Assembly (NCBI GenBank): GCA_949282965.1
Contig: CASDQW010000051.1
Coordinates: 1 to 38,164 of the forward strand
Source: an uncultured Lentisphaeria bacterium
GTDB taxonomy: Bacteria > Verrucomicrobiota > Lentisphaeria > Victivallales > Victivallaceae
Direction of reading: 5' to 3'
Length of the DNA: 38,164 nucleotides
Part shown: positions 16,392 to 24,415 of the stretch, one piece after another
How the letters are laid out: each line of letters starts with the position of its first letter
How positions within the stretch are numbered: position 1 is the stretch's first letter
Notes under the pieces: generated by a model
What the model was told of the DNA's origin: nothing
The model's database searches: none
What the model saw: the letters and a program-made list of their open reading frames with translations, nothing else
Translations under genes and position numbers: made by a program

Positions 16392-18581
16392 ATGATCATC
16401 CGAGAAGACAATGTCGCCGTACCGAGCCTGCCGGAAAGACTGCCGACACCGGGAGCAACGCCGACACCGGGGGCCGGACCGGGCCCCAAACCCCAGCCAC
16501 AGCAGCGATTAGGGGAACTGCGCCCGGATCTGGAACTTTTCCGGGGCGACCGGAATGAATTCGGAGAAGCGACCTGGGTCATTTTCGATCCGGTCGCCGA
16601 CACCTATTTCCGCATTACCGACGAGGATTACCGGATCATCCGTCTCTGGACCGGCAATCCGGAACTGCATGCCTTCGTCACCAAGCTGGCCAATGCCGGA
16701 CTCCGGGTACCGCCGGAACGGCTGCTCCTGCTGGCCGCTTTCATGCAACAGAACGGCCTGCTCCGTCCCAGCTACCGGACATCCGAGGAACGGGGCATCA
16801 AAATGCGCGATTTCCGGAAAAAAATGTTCTGGCACATGCTGCTGAACTATTATTTGTTTTTCCGGATTCCGCTCTGGTCGCCGGATCGATTCATCTGCCG
16901 CACCCGGGAAGTGGTGGAAGCCATCTTCAACCGCTGGGTGCTGGCGGCACTGCGGGTGCTGGCCGGAATCGGCTACCTGTGTTTGATCGTCAACTGGTAC
17001 CGCTTCACCGACGCGTTTCTGAATTCGATCTCCATTCAGGGCATGATCCGCTACTCCATTGCGGTCATGGCGATCAAAGTCATCCATGAATTTTCCCATG
17101 CCTATACCGCCCGGCATTTCGGCTGCCGGGTCCGCCGGATGGGGGTGGCGTTCATCGTCTTCTTCCCCCGGCTTTACACGGACCTGACCGACTCCTGGCG
17201 GGTGCGGGACCGGTACCGCCGCTTTCTCATCGACGGCGCGGGTATTTTCAGCGAACTCATCATCGGCGGCATTGCGGCGCTGGTGTGGGCCAACACCGGT
17301 CCAGGACTGACGCATTCGGTCGCCTATTACATCTTCGCGGTCAGCATCATCAACACGGTGCTGATCAACGGCAATCCTTTCATCCGTTACGACGGATACT
17401 ACATGCTCATGGACTTGGTCAACATCGACAATCTCCAGAAACGCGGTACCGTGGTAGTCCGCAATCTATGGCGCCATTACCTTTTCGGACTGCCGGCGGA
17501 ACCGGATCCGTCGCGCGGCTGGAAGCGGGCGTTTCTGATCGGATACGGGATCGGAATGTTTTTCTACCGGATTTTCCTGTATCTTTCGATCATTCTGCTG
17601 GTTTATTTCAATTTTGCCAAAGCGGTGGGGATCGTTTTGCTGATTCTGGAAGTTTATCTGATGATTTTAAAACCGATTATGGGGGAAGGAAAGACATTGT
17701 TTATGAACAGAAAACGAATGAACCGCCGCAAGGCGCTGTTGTCACTTTCCGGAGCGGCGTTGATTGTGGCGCTCCTGGCCGTACCGCTGCCCTGGCGAAT
17801 CGCCGCGCCCTGTGAAGTCGCCGCCCCCGGGGCCGTCATGGTCTACGCGCCGGAAGACGGTGCCGCGGTAAAACTGCCGCCCCGGGACGGGACCCGGATT
17901 GCCGCCGGCGATCTGCTGCTGCAACAGGAAAATCCGCAGCTGGAATGGCGCATTCGGGAAGCCGACGTCGGCATTGCACTGGATTCCGAACAGCTCGACC
18001 AGGCGGAACGCTCCGACCAGCTGCTCGGACAGATTGCCGTCATCCGCGAATCCCTGGAGAGCAGCCGTGCCACCCGCGAAGAAATGCTGCGGCGCCGGGA
18101 ACTGCTTACCACCACCGCACCGATCGACGGCATTTTCACCCGCCGGGATCGCCATCTGACGCCGGGCAAGCAGTTGAACCGGGGCGACCTGATCGGAGAA
18201 ATTCATCCCTTCCAATCTTTGCAGGTTACCGCCTACGTATCGGAGGAAGACGTCAAGTTTCTGCGCAACGGAGACGCCGTCAGCGTGGAGCTGAACGATG
18301 CGCTGCCCGTCCATTCCGGCAAAATCACGGCGATCCGGGAAGTCACCACACTGCTGCCGCCTTCGCCGCTGCTGGACGCGTTCGGCGGTCCGATTCTGAC
18401 CACGCCGGTAGAAGAAAACGCCTATCTGCCGCAAACGGCCTGTTACCAGGTCGACGTATTGCTGACGGACCCCCTTCCGACCGGTCGTTCGGGAACGGCG
18501 CGCATCCGACGTTACGCCTCCATCGGCGGCAATCTCCTGCGCAGCACACTCCGGGTACTCCGGCGGGAACTGAGTTTCTGA
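16392..18581 (+). CDS. PqqD-like / site-2-protease-like (M50) / HlyD fusion protein
   Basis: A 729-residue polytopic membrane protein. In order: a proline/glycine-rich leader (about 15-40); a PqqD-like domain (about 42-125; VIFDPVADTYFRI, then EDYRIIRLWTG); an M50 site-2-protease-like core with the zinc motif HEFSH (232-236) and the second motif NPFIRYDG (328-335), embedded in several membrane helices (about 183-430); one more helix (about 448-465); and a periplasmic HlyD part with two lipoyl halves (VYAPEDGAAVKLPPRDG; TTTAPIDGIFTRRD) around a coiled coil. Both catalytic motifs look intact. No Shine-Dalgarno sequence is obvious before the ATG. As I recall, similar M50-HlyD proteins occur next to HlyD and GAF-HlyD genes in other diderms, but I know of no established function. 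A sporulation or sigma-factor role seems unlikely given the fusion. Confidence 0.84.
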   Translation: MIIREDNVAVPSLPERLPTPGATPTPGAGPGPKPQPQQRLGELRPDLELFRGDRNEFGEATWVIFDPVADTYFRITDEDYRIIRLWTGNPELHAFVTKLANAGLRVPPERLLLLAAFMQQNGLLRPSYRTSEERGIKMRDFRKKMFWHMLLNYYLFFRIPLWSPDRFICRTREVVEAIFNRWVLAALRVLAGIGYLCLIVNWYRFTDAFLNSISIQGMIRYSIAVMAIKVIHEFSHAYTARHFGCRVRRMGVAFIVFFPRLYTDLTDSWRVRDRYRRFLIDGAGIFSELIIGGIAALVWANTGPGLTHSVAYYIFAVSIINTVLINGNPFIRYDGYYMLMDLVNIDNLQKRGTVVVRNLWRHYLFGLPAEPDPSRGWKRAFLIGYGIGMFFYRIFLYLSIILLVYFNFAKAVGIVLLILEVYLMILKPIMGEGKTLFMNRKRMNRRKALLSLSGAALIVALLAVPLPWRIAAPCEVAAPGAVMVYAPEDGAAVKLPPRDGTRIAAGDLLLQQENPQLEWRIREADVGIALDSEQLDQAERSDQLLGQIAVIRESLESSRATREEMLRRRELLTTTAPIDGIFTRRDRHLTPGKQLNRGDLIGEIHPFQSLQVTAYVSEEDVKFLRNGDAVSVELNDALPVHSGKITAIREVTTLLPPSPLLDAFGGPILTTPVEENAYLPQTACYQVDVLLTDPLPTGRSGTARIRRYASIGGNLLRSTLRVLRRELSF

Positions 18582-18603
18582 TGACGGTTTCGCGCAGTGT
18601 CGT

Positions 18604-18984
18604 TCAGACCTTCTCCAGCACCACGTTGGCGACGGCATAATGCGCCTCGTGTGTCAAGGAAAGATGCACCGTACCTCCTCCCAGTTTTCGGAAGGTCTCC
18701 GCCGCCGCGCCCCGCAATTTCACATAAGGACGACCGTTGTCGCCGTTGCGACATTCGACGTCCAGCAGAGCACAGCCGGCGCCGATCCCGCAGCCCAGTG
18801 CCTTGGACACCGCCTCCTTGACCGCCCAGCGGCCAGCATAGTAAATCGAAGGATCATTGCGTTCCGCCGCCTCCTGCCGCTCGGCCAGCGTAAAGGTCTT
18901 CTCCACAAAAGCACCGTCAAAACGCTCCAGCAGTTTCCGAATCCGTTCGATTTCCACCAGGTCAACGCCGATGCCGACAATCAT
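18604..18984 (-). CDS. acpS: Holo-[acyl-carrier-protein] synthase
   Basis: Transfers 4'-phosphopantetheine from CoA to apo-ACP, enabling fatty acid synthesis. The 126-residue protein has GVDLVEIERI (6-15, with the metal-binding Asp8) and RWAVKEAVSKALG (52-64, with the conserved Glu and Lys), and ends at the usual length. ATG overlaps the stop of the MerR-like gene by 4 nt, so it is the last gene of the ribF operon. CoA, its substrate, is made through coaD, transcribed divergently from the same control region. Confidence 0.96.
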   Translation of the reverse strand: MIVGIGVDLVEIERIRKLLERFDGAFVEKTFTLAERQEAAERNDPSIYYAGRWAVKEAVSKALGCGIGAGCALLDVECRNGDNGRPYVKLRGAAAETFRKLGGGTVHLSLTHEAHYAVANVVLEKV

Positions 18985-20048
18985 TTTTGCTCCTTTCCCG
19001 CGGCCGTCTCGACCGGTTCGGCTGTCTTTGCCGGAATCGTCGCATTCAACGCCGGCTGCATCCGGACAGCTGCCGTCTCCGCGCGGCTTTCCGCAGCCTT
19101 GCGCGCGGCGATTTCCTTTTCCAGTTTTTCCAGCAACTCGCGCTGCCGGGCGGCAAAATCCTCCTTCAGCCGCACCAGTTCCGCCTCATGCCGTCTGCCG
19201 GTTTCCTGTTCCCAGCGCTGTCGCACGGCCTCCGCCTCCTGGCGCTGCTGCTCCAGCTCCTTCTGCAGTGATTGGAGGTTCCGCTGATAATCCTCGCGGC
19301 TGCGATCCAGAGAAATCGTCATTTTCTCCAATTTCGCCTGTTGCTCCTGACGCATCCGGGCCGCTTCCGTTTCCGCGCGACGCGACGCTGCGGCATTCCG
19401 GCTCTGCTCCTCCTGCAAAGCGGAAATCAACTGTTGCGTCGCCTCCACTTTGCCGCTCAACGTACCGGACTGTTCCTGCAGCGACGTCCATTGACGAATA
19501 TCCGCCGCCCGCTCTTCCCGCAACCGCTCCAGCAGCCGCCCCGTGAACAGCAGCAGCGGCAGCCCCACCGCCAGCAACAGGAGCAGAATCACCAGACACA
19601 ACATCCACCAGAATCTTCGAACGGCGGTTTGACGCCGCTTCTCCTGATCCTCCAGCACGGAAAACAGACGGGACAGATCCTGCTGTGCCAGCGCCACCGC
19701 ATCCGCGCCGTTCTCCCGCATCGCCAATGCCGTCGCCGCTTCCGGCACCGCCGCCCCCTCTTCCGGTGCAACACTGCCCGGCGCGACTTCCGGCGCGACT
19801 TCCGGACGCAATCCATGTCGGCGGGCCAGTTCCGCCTCGATATCGAAGGCCGACTTTCCGGCGTCCCGCAGGGCGGCGACTTCCCGCAACACGGCGAGCG
19901 CACCAGCGGAATAAGCCTTGCGTTTGCCGCGGTATTCGAATTCCAGATAGGCGCCGTAGCGGTTCAACCAGTCGTTGACCGTGGTGCGCGGCACCCCCAG
20001 CTCCTGCGCCAGATCCGAGGTTAAATACGTTTTTTTCCCGTCCGTCAT
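18981..20048 (-). CDS. MerR-like HTH protein with transmembrane segment and long coiled coil
   Basis: A 355-residue protein of unknown role. Residues about 6-75 form a MerR-type winged helix (YLTSDLAQELGVPRTTVNDW) with a second part like the MerR wing (KRKAYSAGALAVLREVAAL). A Pro/Ala/Glu-rich linker (82-105, containing the repeat PEVAPEVAP) leads to a strong membrane segment (147-168) and then about 160 residues of heptad-rich coiled coil (170-330, Glu/Gln/Arg-rich). The usual MerR effector domain is absent. The order DNA-binding, membrane, coiled coil suggests tethering DNA to the membrane, loosely like RacA-type anchor proteins, rather than ordinary repression. It is embedded between ribF and acpS by 4-nt overlaps at both ends. 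Confidence 0.72.
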   Translation of the reverse strand: MTDGKKTYLTSDLAQELGVPRTTVNDWLNRYGAYLEFEYRGKRKAYSAGALAVLREVAALRDAGKSAFDIEAELARRHGLRPEVAPEVAPGSVAPEEGAAVPEAATALAMRENGADAVALAQQDLSRLFSVLEDQEKRRQTAVRRFWWMLCLVILLLLLAVGLPLLLFTGRLLERLREERAADIRQWTSLQEQSGTLSGKVEATQQLISALQEEQSRNAAASRRAETEAARMRQEQQAKLEKMTISLDRSREDYQRNLQSLQKELEQQRQEAEAVRQRWEQETGRRHEAELVRLKEDFAARQRELLEKLEKEIAARKAAESRAETAAVRMQPALNATIPAKTAEPVETAAGKEQK

Positions 20049-21013
20049 GGTTCCTCCCGCCTCCGCAAAAATTCTTCCCGAATCATCACAATGTCCTGTT
20101 CTATCTGCCGCCGCAGTTCCTCCACCCCGGAAAATGCCCGTTCCGGACGCAGATGGCGGATCAGCTCCACCCCGATTTCCATGCCGTAAAGATTACCGGA
20201 AAAATCCAGGACATGCACCTCCAGCCGCCGTTTTCCTTCCGGCCAGCCGAACGTCGGCGCCACCCCCAGATTGACCGCCGCCGGATGCGCAATGCCCGCC
20301 ACCAGCGCCCGCGCCGCATACACTCCGTCCGGCGGCAGAATTCCGGTATCCACCGCCAGATTGGCGGTCGGCCGCTTCAACTCCCGTCCGGCGGCATGAT
20401 AGCCGGGTTCGACAATTCCCGTCAGCCGATAGGGGCGCCCCAGCAGCATTTCCGCGCGAGCCAGCAGCCCCGAGGCCACCGCACGACGAATGGCGGTACT
20501 GCTGACCACCTCGCCGTCCACCCGCAATTCCGGCACCGCGCGGAACGCCAGCGCATGTTCCCGGCAATAATCAGCCAGCAAAGCGGCATCCCCCGCCGCC
20601 TTCGCTCCGAAACGCCAGTCGGAACCGACACAAATCCCCGTTACTATGCAGGGAATCCGCAACAGCCGATGCAGAAACTCCTCCGGCGCCAGTCCGGCGA
20701 ATTCCCGTGAGAACCGGATCACCACCGCTTCCGCCGCGCCGTAATGCCGCAGCAGCCGCAGCCGCTCCTTCGGCGGCATCAGCAATCGCGGCGGATCCTG
20801 TGGACAGAGCACCTCCCGGGGATGCGGCACGAAGGTCATCGCCACCGGTACCGCCTCTGTTTCCCGCGCCATTTCCGCCAGCTCGGCAAGGAGCAGCTGA
20901 TGCCCCCGGTGCACTCCGTCAAACACGCCGATGCCGACCGCCACCCGCCGGCCGGCCAGACCGGTGTCCTCAAACAATCCCGTCATTTTCGAAACATCCC
21001 GTTTCCCTCCCAT
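20045..21013 (-). CDS. ribF: Bifunctional riboflavin kinase/FAD synthetase
   Basis: Converts riboflavin to FMN and then FAD. The 322-residue protein has the N-terminal FAD synthetase with GVFDGVHRGH (29-38), VGSDWRFGAKAAGD (about 138-151) and SSTAIRRAV (about 178), and the C-terminal riboflavin kinase with RPTANLAVDTG (about 218) and DGVYAARA. The frame opens at 21013 (ATG, GGATAGGG just upstream); ATG at 20986 is an alternative start with GGGA 10 nt upstream. First gene of a three-gene operon with the MerR-like gene and acpS, driven by a promoter that overlaps the coaD promoter. Confidence 0.95.
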   Translation of the reverse strand: MGGKRDVSKMTGLFEDTGLAGRRVAVGIGVFDGVHRGHQLLLAELAEMARETEAVPVAMTFVPHPREVLCPQDPPRLLMPPKERLRLLRHYGAAEAVVIRFSREFAGLAPEEFLHRLLRIPCIVTGICVGSDWRFGAKAAGDAALLADYCREHALAFRAVPELRVDGEVVSSTAIRRAVASGLLARAEMLLGRPYRLTGIVEPGYHAAGRELKRPTANLAVDTGILPPDGVYAARALVAGIAHPAAVNLGVAPTFGWPEGKRRLEVHVLDFSGNLYGMEIGVELIRHLRPERAFSGVEELRRQIEQDIVMIREEFLRRREEP

Positions 21014-21029
21014 ACCCTATCCGGCATGG

Positions 21030-21058
21030 TTGCATTCTTTCGGAAGATACAGTATATT
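21030..21058 (+). promoter_or_regulatory. Putative coaD promoter
   Basis: TTGCAT (21030-21035), 17-nt spacer, TATATT (21053-21058). It predicts a start near 21065 and a leader of about 125 nt to coaD. The -10 overlaps the -10 of the divergent ribF promoter. Confidence 0.55.
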
Positions 21059-21077
21059 ATCATATTATGAAAGTCAA
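21049..21077 (-). promoter_or_regulatory. Putative ribF promoter
   Basis: On the minus strand TTGACT (21077-21072), 17-nt spacer and TACTGT (21054-21049). It shares two bases with the coaD -10, so RNA polymerase probably cannot occupy both promoters at once. Confidence 0.5.
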
Positions 21078-21091
21078 ATCCGCTTTTCCTG

Positions 21092-21140
21092 AAAATGACG
21101 GATTCTTTTTGAGCTTATTCGTCCTAAATGACGGATATTT
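21092..21140. repeat. Two direct copies of AAATGACGGAT in the coaD leader
   Basis: AAATGACGGAT occurs at 21093-21103 and 21126-21136, exactly 33 nt apart (about three helical turns). The second copy continues as AAATGACGGATATTT, a 15-nt match to 28793-28807. They lie downstream of the predicted coaD start, so they could be operators or RNA elements. Confidence 0.6.
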
Positions 21141-21190
21141 GACGAAAATTCGACGACTCCGGCGCACGGCCGGAAAACCATGAGGAAACC

Positions 21191-21691
21191 ATGAAACGCG
21201 TTCTTTATCCGGGGAGTTTCGATCCTTTCACCAATGGCCACATGGACCTGGTGGAACGGGCCGCGCAGCTTTTCGACCAGGTGATCGTCGCGGTGGCGAT
21301 CAATCTGGAAAAGCATCCGATGTTCGACCTGCTGGAGCGGGAGAAGATCATCGAAGAGTGCTGCCGGCATCTGCACAACGTGCAGGTGGTTTCCTTTCAG
21401 GGCCTGCTGGTGGACGCCATGGTACGGCTCAATGCTCAGGCGGTACTGCGCGGGCTGCGGGCCTTCTCCGACTTCGAATACGAGTTGCAGATGGCGTTGA
21501 TGAACCGGAGTCTGCGCGCCGAATGCGAAACCATTTTCATGATGCCGACCGCGAACAACTCTTTCGTCAGTTCCCGCATGGTCAAGGAAGTCGCCTGCCT
21601 CGGCGGAGATTTCGCGCAGTACGTCCCCGCTCCGGTGGTCAAGGCGGTCCAGCAGAAGCTGGCGGCAAACAACCGGGGAAATGAAGAATGA
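21191..21691 (+). CDS. coaD: Phosphopantetheine adenylyltransferase
   Basis: Fourth step of CoA synthesis: 4'-phosphopantetheine plus ATP gives dephospho-CoA. The 166-residue hexameric-type enzyme has PGSFDPFTNGHMDL (7-20, with the TxGH nucleotide motif), RGLRAFSDFEYE (about 90-101) and the C-terminal SSRMVKEVA. ATG at 21191 follows GAGGAAACC. Its stop overlaps the yceD start (ATGA at 21688). Confidence 0.97.
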   Translation: MKRVLYPGSFDPFTNGHMDLVERAAQLFDQVIVAVAINLEKHPMFDLLEREKIIEECCRHLHNVQVVSFQGLLVDAMVRLNAQAVLRGLRAFSDFEYELQMALMNRSLRAECETIFMMPTANNSFVSSRMVKEVACLGGDFAQYVPAPVVKAVQQKLAANNRGNEE

Positions 21692-22152
21692 TCAAAATTC
21701 ATCTCGGGTTGCTGGCCAAACAGCCGATCGAACTGGAAGGAACCGAACCGGCGGAACTGCTCGGCGTTCAGCCGAGTTCGGCCCTGACGATTCTCTCGCC
21801 ACTCTCTTACCGCCTGACGGCCTGGAGCGTTTCCAACGGCGCACTGGTGGAAGGAGAAATTTCCTACCGCATCGGCGGCAGCTGTGGTCGCTGCCTCGAT
21901 GAGGTGGAGCAGACGCTGCGAAATACACATCTATGCTTATTCTATGATCATCTTCCGGAAGAGGAACTGGACATCACCGACGATGTCCGGGAAGAGGCGC
22001 TGCTGCTGCTGCCGATGAATCTGCTATGTTCTCCGGACTGTCGGGGGCTGTGCCCGCAGTGCGGCGCCAATCTGAACCGGGAAACCTGCTCCTGTACGGC
22101 GGAGCCGGACCAGGATTCGCCGTGGTCGGCGTTGGATCAGCTGCACCTCTGA
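21688..22152 (+). CDS. yceD: YceD/DUF177 family protein
   Basis: A 154-residue protein of the DUF177 (YceD) family, linked to 23S rRNA accumulation in E. coli and plants. The family core CGRCLDEVEQTL is at about 65-76, and a C-terminal block of cysteines (CSPDCRGLCPQCGANLN) follows the usual acidic stretch and may bind zinc. In most bacteria yceD is directly followed by rpmF (ribosomal protein L32). Here the next 50 bases hold no rpmF and the next gene, dprA, is on the other strand. It is coupled to coaD by a 4-nt overlap. Confidence 0.88.
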   Translation: MIKIHLGLLAKQPIELEGTEPAELLGVQPSSALTILSPLSYRLTAWSVSNGALVEGEISYRIGGSCGRCLDEVEQTLRNTHLCLFYDHLPEEELDITDDVREEALLLLPMNLLCSPDCRGLCPQCGANLNRETCSCTAEPDQDSPWSALDQLHL

Positions 22153-22201
22153 GGCCGGAACAAAGATGCCGGACAGGTCGTCCAGGCGTCGCATTTTGAT
22201 T

Positions 22202-23320
22202 TCATCCGCGCAGCGAATACACCTGATCGGCGCTGTGGCGAACCAGCATCTGCATTTCCAGACGCAGTAGAATCCCGCCGAGATTTCCTGAATCCAGCCC
22301 GGTTTGAACGGCCAGTTCATCGAACGTGCATTCACCGGTGCGCAAAATTTCCAGCACCCGCGCCGCCTCTTCCGGCAGGTCGGAAACACTGCGGGGCGCA
22401 TAGGCGATCTCCGGTTCACCAAGCTGCCGGGAAAACGGCAGAAGACCGCTGCCCATGGCCTCCAGAATATCCCCGATCTGCTCTACCAGCACCGCCCCGT
22501 CCCGGATCAGTTTGTGGCACCCCCGGGACTGGGGATTGTCAATCCTTCCCGGCACCGCCAGCACCTGCACGCCCGCCTCCAAAGCCAGATTGGCGGTGAT
22601 CATCGCTCCGGAATCAAGCCCGGCCTCCGTCACCAGCACCGCATCCGCCAGGCGCGCCACAATCCGGTTCCGCCGGGGAAATGAAGTCCGGTTCACCGGG
22701 AAACGCATGGGGAATTCACTGACGAGCGCGCCGCCCGTTTCCACAATTCGTCTGGCCAGCGGCAGATTTTCCTGCGGATGGAGCCGCGCCAGACCACCGC
22801 CCAGCACAGCCACCGTTACGCCGCCGCGCTCCACTGTCGTGGAGTGCGCCACGCTATCCACTCCAAACGCCAACCCCGAGATGATCACCATTCCCGCCGC
22901 CACCGCGTCAGCCGTCAGCATCGCGGTCGTCTCAGCGCCGTAACGCGACATGCGCCGCGAACCAACCACCGCCAGCGCCCGGCCGACACCGAACTCAGGC
23001 AGCACGCCCCGCACGTACAGCACCAGCGGCGGATCATACAACTCCCGGAGAATGCCCGGATACGCCTCGTCGGCCAGCGTCAGAATCCGCACCCCGCCGC
23101 GTTCGGCAAATTCCATCTCCTCCTGCCAGTCGACCTCTTTGCGAAATCCCGCGACTCTGCCCGCCAGCTGCGGTCCGATTCCGGGCACCTCGCGCAACGC
23201 CTCTTCCGGCTGCTCCAGCGCCGTCGCACCGGAGCCGAAATACTCGCACAACGCCCGGTATTTGGCATGACCGATGCCGGAAATCATATTGAAAATAATG
23301 CAGGCTTCACGCTCAGTCAT
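22202..23320 (-). CDS. dprA: DNA processing protein DprA
   Basis: Loads RecA onto incoming single-stranded DNA during natural transformation. The 372-residue protein has an N-terminal helix-hairpin-helix-like part (GIGHAKYRAL; VPGIGPQLA, 45-53), the Rossmann core with AVVGSRRMSRYG (117-128), ISGLAFGVDSVAHS (147-160), VLGGGL and the family hallmark FPRRNRIVA (214-222), then a C-terminal winged helix (about 305-370). All DprA hallmarks look intact. Its start overlaps the end of aroB by 8 nt. Presence of dprA alone does not prove competence. Confidence 0.95.
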   Translation of the reverse strand: MTEREACIIFNMISGIGHAKYRALCEYFGSGATALEQPEEALREVPGIGPQLAGRVAGFRKEVDWQEEMEFAERGGVRILTLADEAYPGILRELYDPPLVLYVRGVLPEFGVGRALAVVGSRRMSRYGAETTAMLTADAVAAGMVIISGLAFGVDSVAHSTTVERGGVTVAVLGGGLARLHPQENLPLARRIVETGGALVSEFPMRFPVNRTSFPRRNRIVARLADAVLVTEAGLDSGAMITANLALEAGVQVLAVPGRIDNPQSRGCHKLIRDGAVLVEQIGDILEAMGSGLLPFSRQLGEPEIAYAPRSVSDLPEEAARVLEILRTGECTFDELAVQTGLDSGNLGGILLRLEMQMLVRHSADQVYSLRG

Positions 23321-24395
23321 AACACTGTTCCATCGCCTTCAGCAGTCGTTCCGGTTCGAGATCCGGGACCACCTGCGCCCGTCCGATACCGCACGGCAGC
23401 ACAACCACCACCCGTCCGTTCCGACATTTTTTGTCGCGCCGCATAACCTCCAGCATGGCGGCGGCTTCGTACCGCCGCGGCAGCCGCACCGGCAACCCCG
23501 CGGCACACAGCAGAGCGTTTTGCCGCAATTCGTCCTCCCGACGCCAGAAACCGGCGACAGTGGCCAGCCGTCCCGCAATCGCCATGCCGATGGCCACGGA
23601 CTCTCCGTGACTCAGCGAAAAATCAGAGAGCAATTCCACCGCGTGGCCGAAAGTATGCCCGTAATTGAGCAGAGCGCGCCGCCCGTGCTCCTGTTCATCC
23701 TCCACGACAATGGCGGCCTTCAGTTCGCAGCAGCGCCGAATAATCCGGCCGAACAACTCCGGATCCGCCGTCTCCGCCGTCAGTTCGGCAGCATGCCGCT
23801 CCAGAAACGAGAAAAACGCGCCGTCCAGAATGACGCCGTATTTGACCACCTCCGCCAGGGCACCAATTCGTTCCCGCATCGGCAGTGTCCGGAGAAACAC
23901 CGGATCGATCAGCACCAGGTGCGGCTGATGAAAGGCGCCCGCCAGATTCTTCCCCTCCGGGAGATCCACACCGGTTTTGCCGCCGACCGAGGAATCCACC
24001 ATGGCCAGCAGGGAAGTCGGCACCTGAACGAAATCCACTCCGCGCATGTAAATTGCCGCCGCAAACCCGGTCAGATCTCCGACCACGCCCCCCCCGAGGG
24101 CCACGAAGAGCGAACGCCGGTCGCATCCCTCCCGGGCGGCCGCGGCACAAATGGCGGCCGCAGTGGCAAATGTTTTCGACGCCTCGCCGGCCGGAAAGAC
24201 CAGTTCCCCGCCATTCCCGGCAGCAAAAAACGACGCAGTCCCCTCCGGCAGCAGACGAACGGTATGAGTATCGGCCACCACCAGCACCCGTCTGCCTGCC
24301 GCCAGCGTCTGAAACGGCATCAAGGCTTCAGACAGCGGGCCGATCAGAATGTCATAGCCGTTCTCCGGCAGCGCGACCGATACGGTTTCCAGCAT
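23313..24395 (-). CDS. aroB: 3-dehydroquinate synthase
   Basis: Second step of the shikimate pathway, cyclising DAHP to 3-dehydroquinate with NAD and a divalent metal. The 360-residue protein has GGGVVGDLTGFAAA (about 101-114), PTSLLAMVDSSVGGKTG (about 126-142) and the metal ligands in EVVKYG, NYGHTFGHA and SHGESVAIGM. Typical length. It starts 20 nt after the thrC stop, suggesting a thrC-aroB-dprA operon. Confidence 0.96.
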   Translation of the reverse strand: MLETVSVALPENGYDILIGPLSEALMPFQTLAAGRRVLVVADTHTVRLLPEGTASFFAAGNGGELVFPAGEASKTFATAAAICAAAAREGCDRRSLFVALGGGVVGDLTGFAAAIYMRGVDFVQVPTSLLAMVDSSVGGKTGVDLPEGKNLAGAFHQPHLVLIDPVFLRTLPMRERIGALAEVVKYGVILDGAFFSFLERHAAELTAETADPELFGRIIRRCCELKAAIVVEDEQEHGRRALLNYGHTFGHAVELLSDFSLSHGESVAIGMAIAGRLATVAGFWRREDELRQNALLCAAGLPVRLPRRYEAAAMLEVMRRDKKCRNGRVVVVLPCGIGRAQVVPDLEPERLLKAMEQCYD

Positions 24396-24415
24396 GCTCC
24401 GCCGTCCTTTCCACG

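Noticed and set aside
14405-16603. 732-codon open frame antisense to the adaptor genes
   Set aside because: Low-complexity antisense translation; the plus-strand genes carry clear HlyD motifs.
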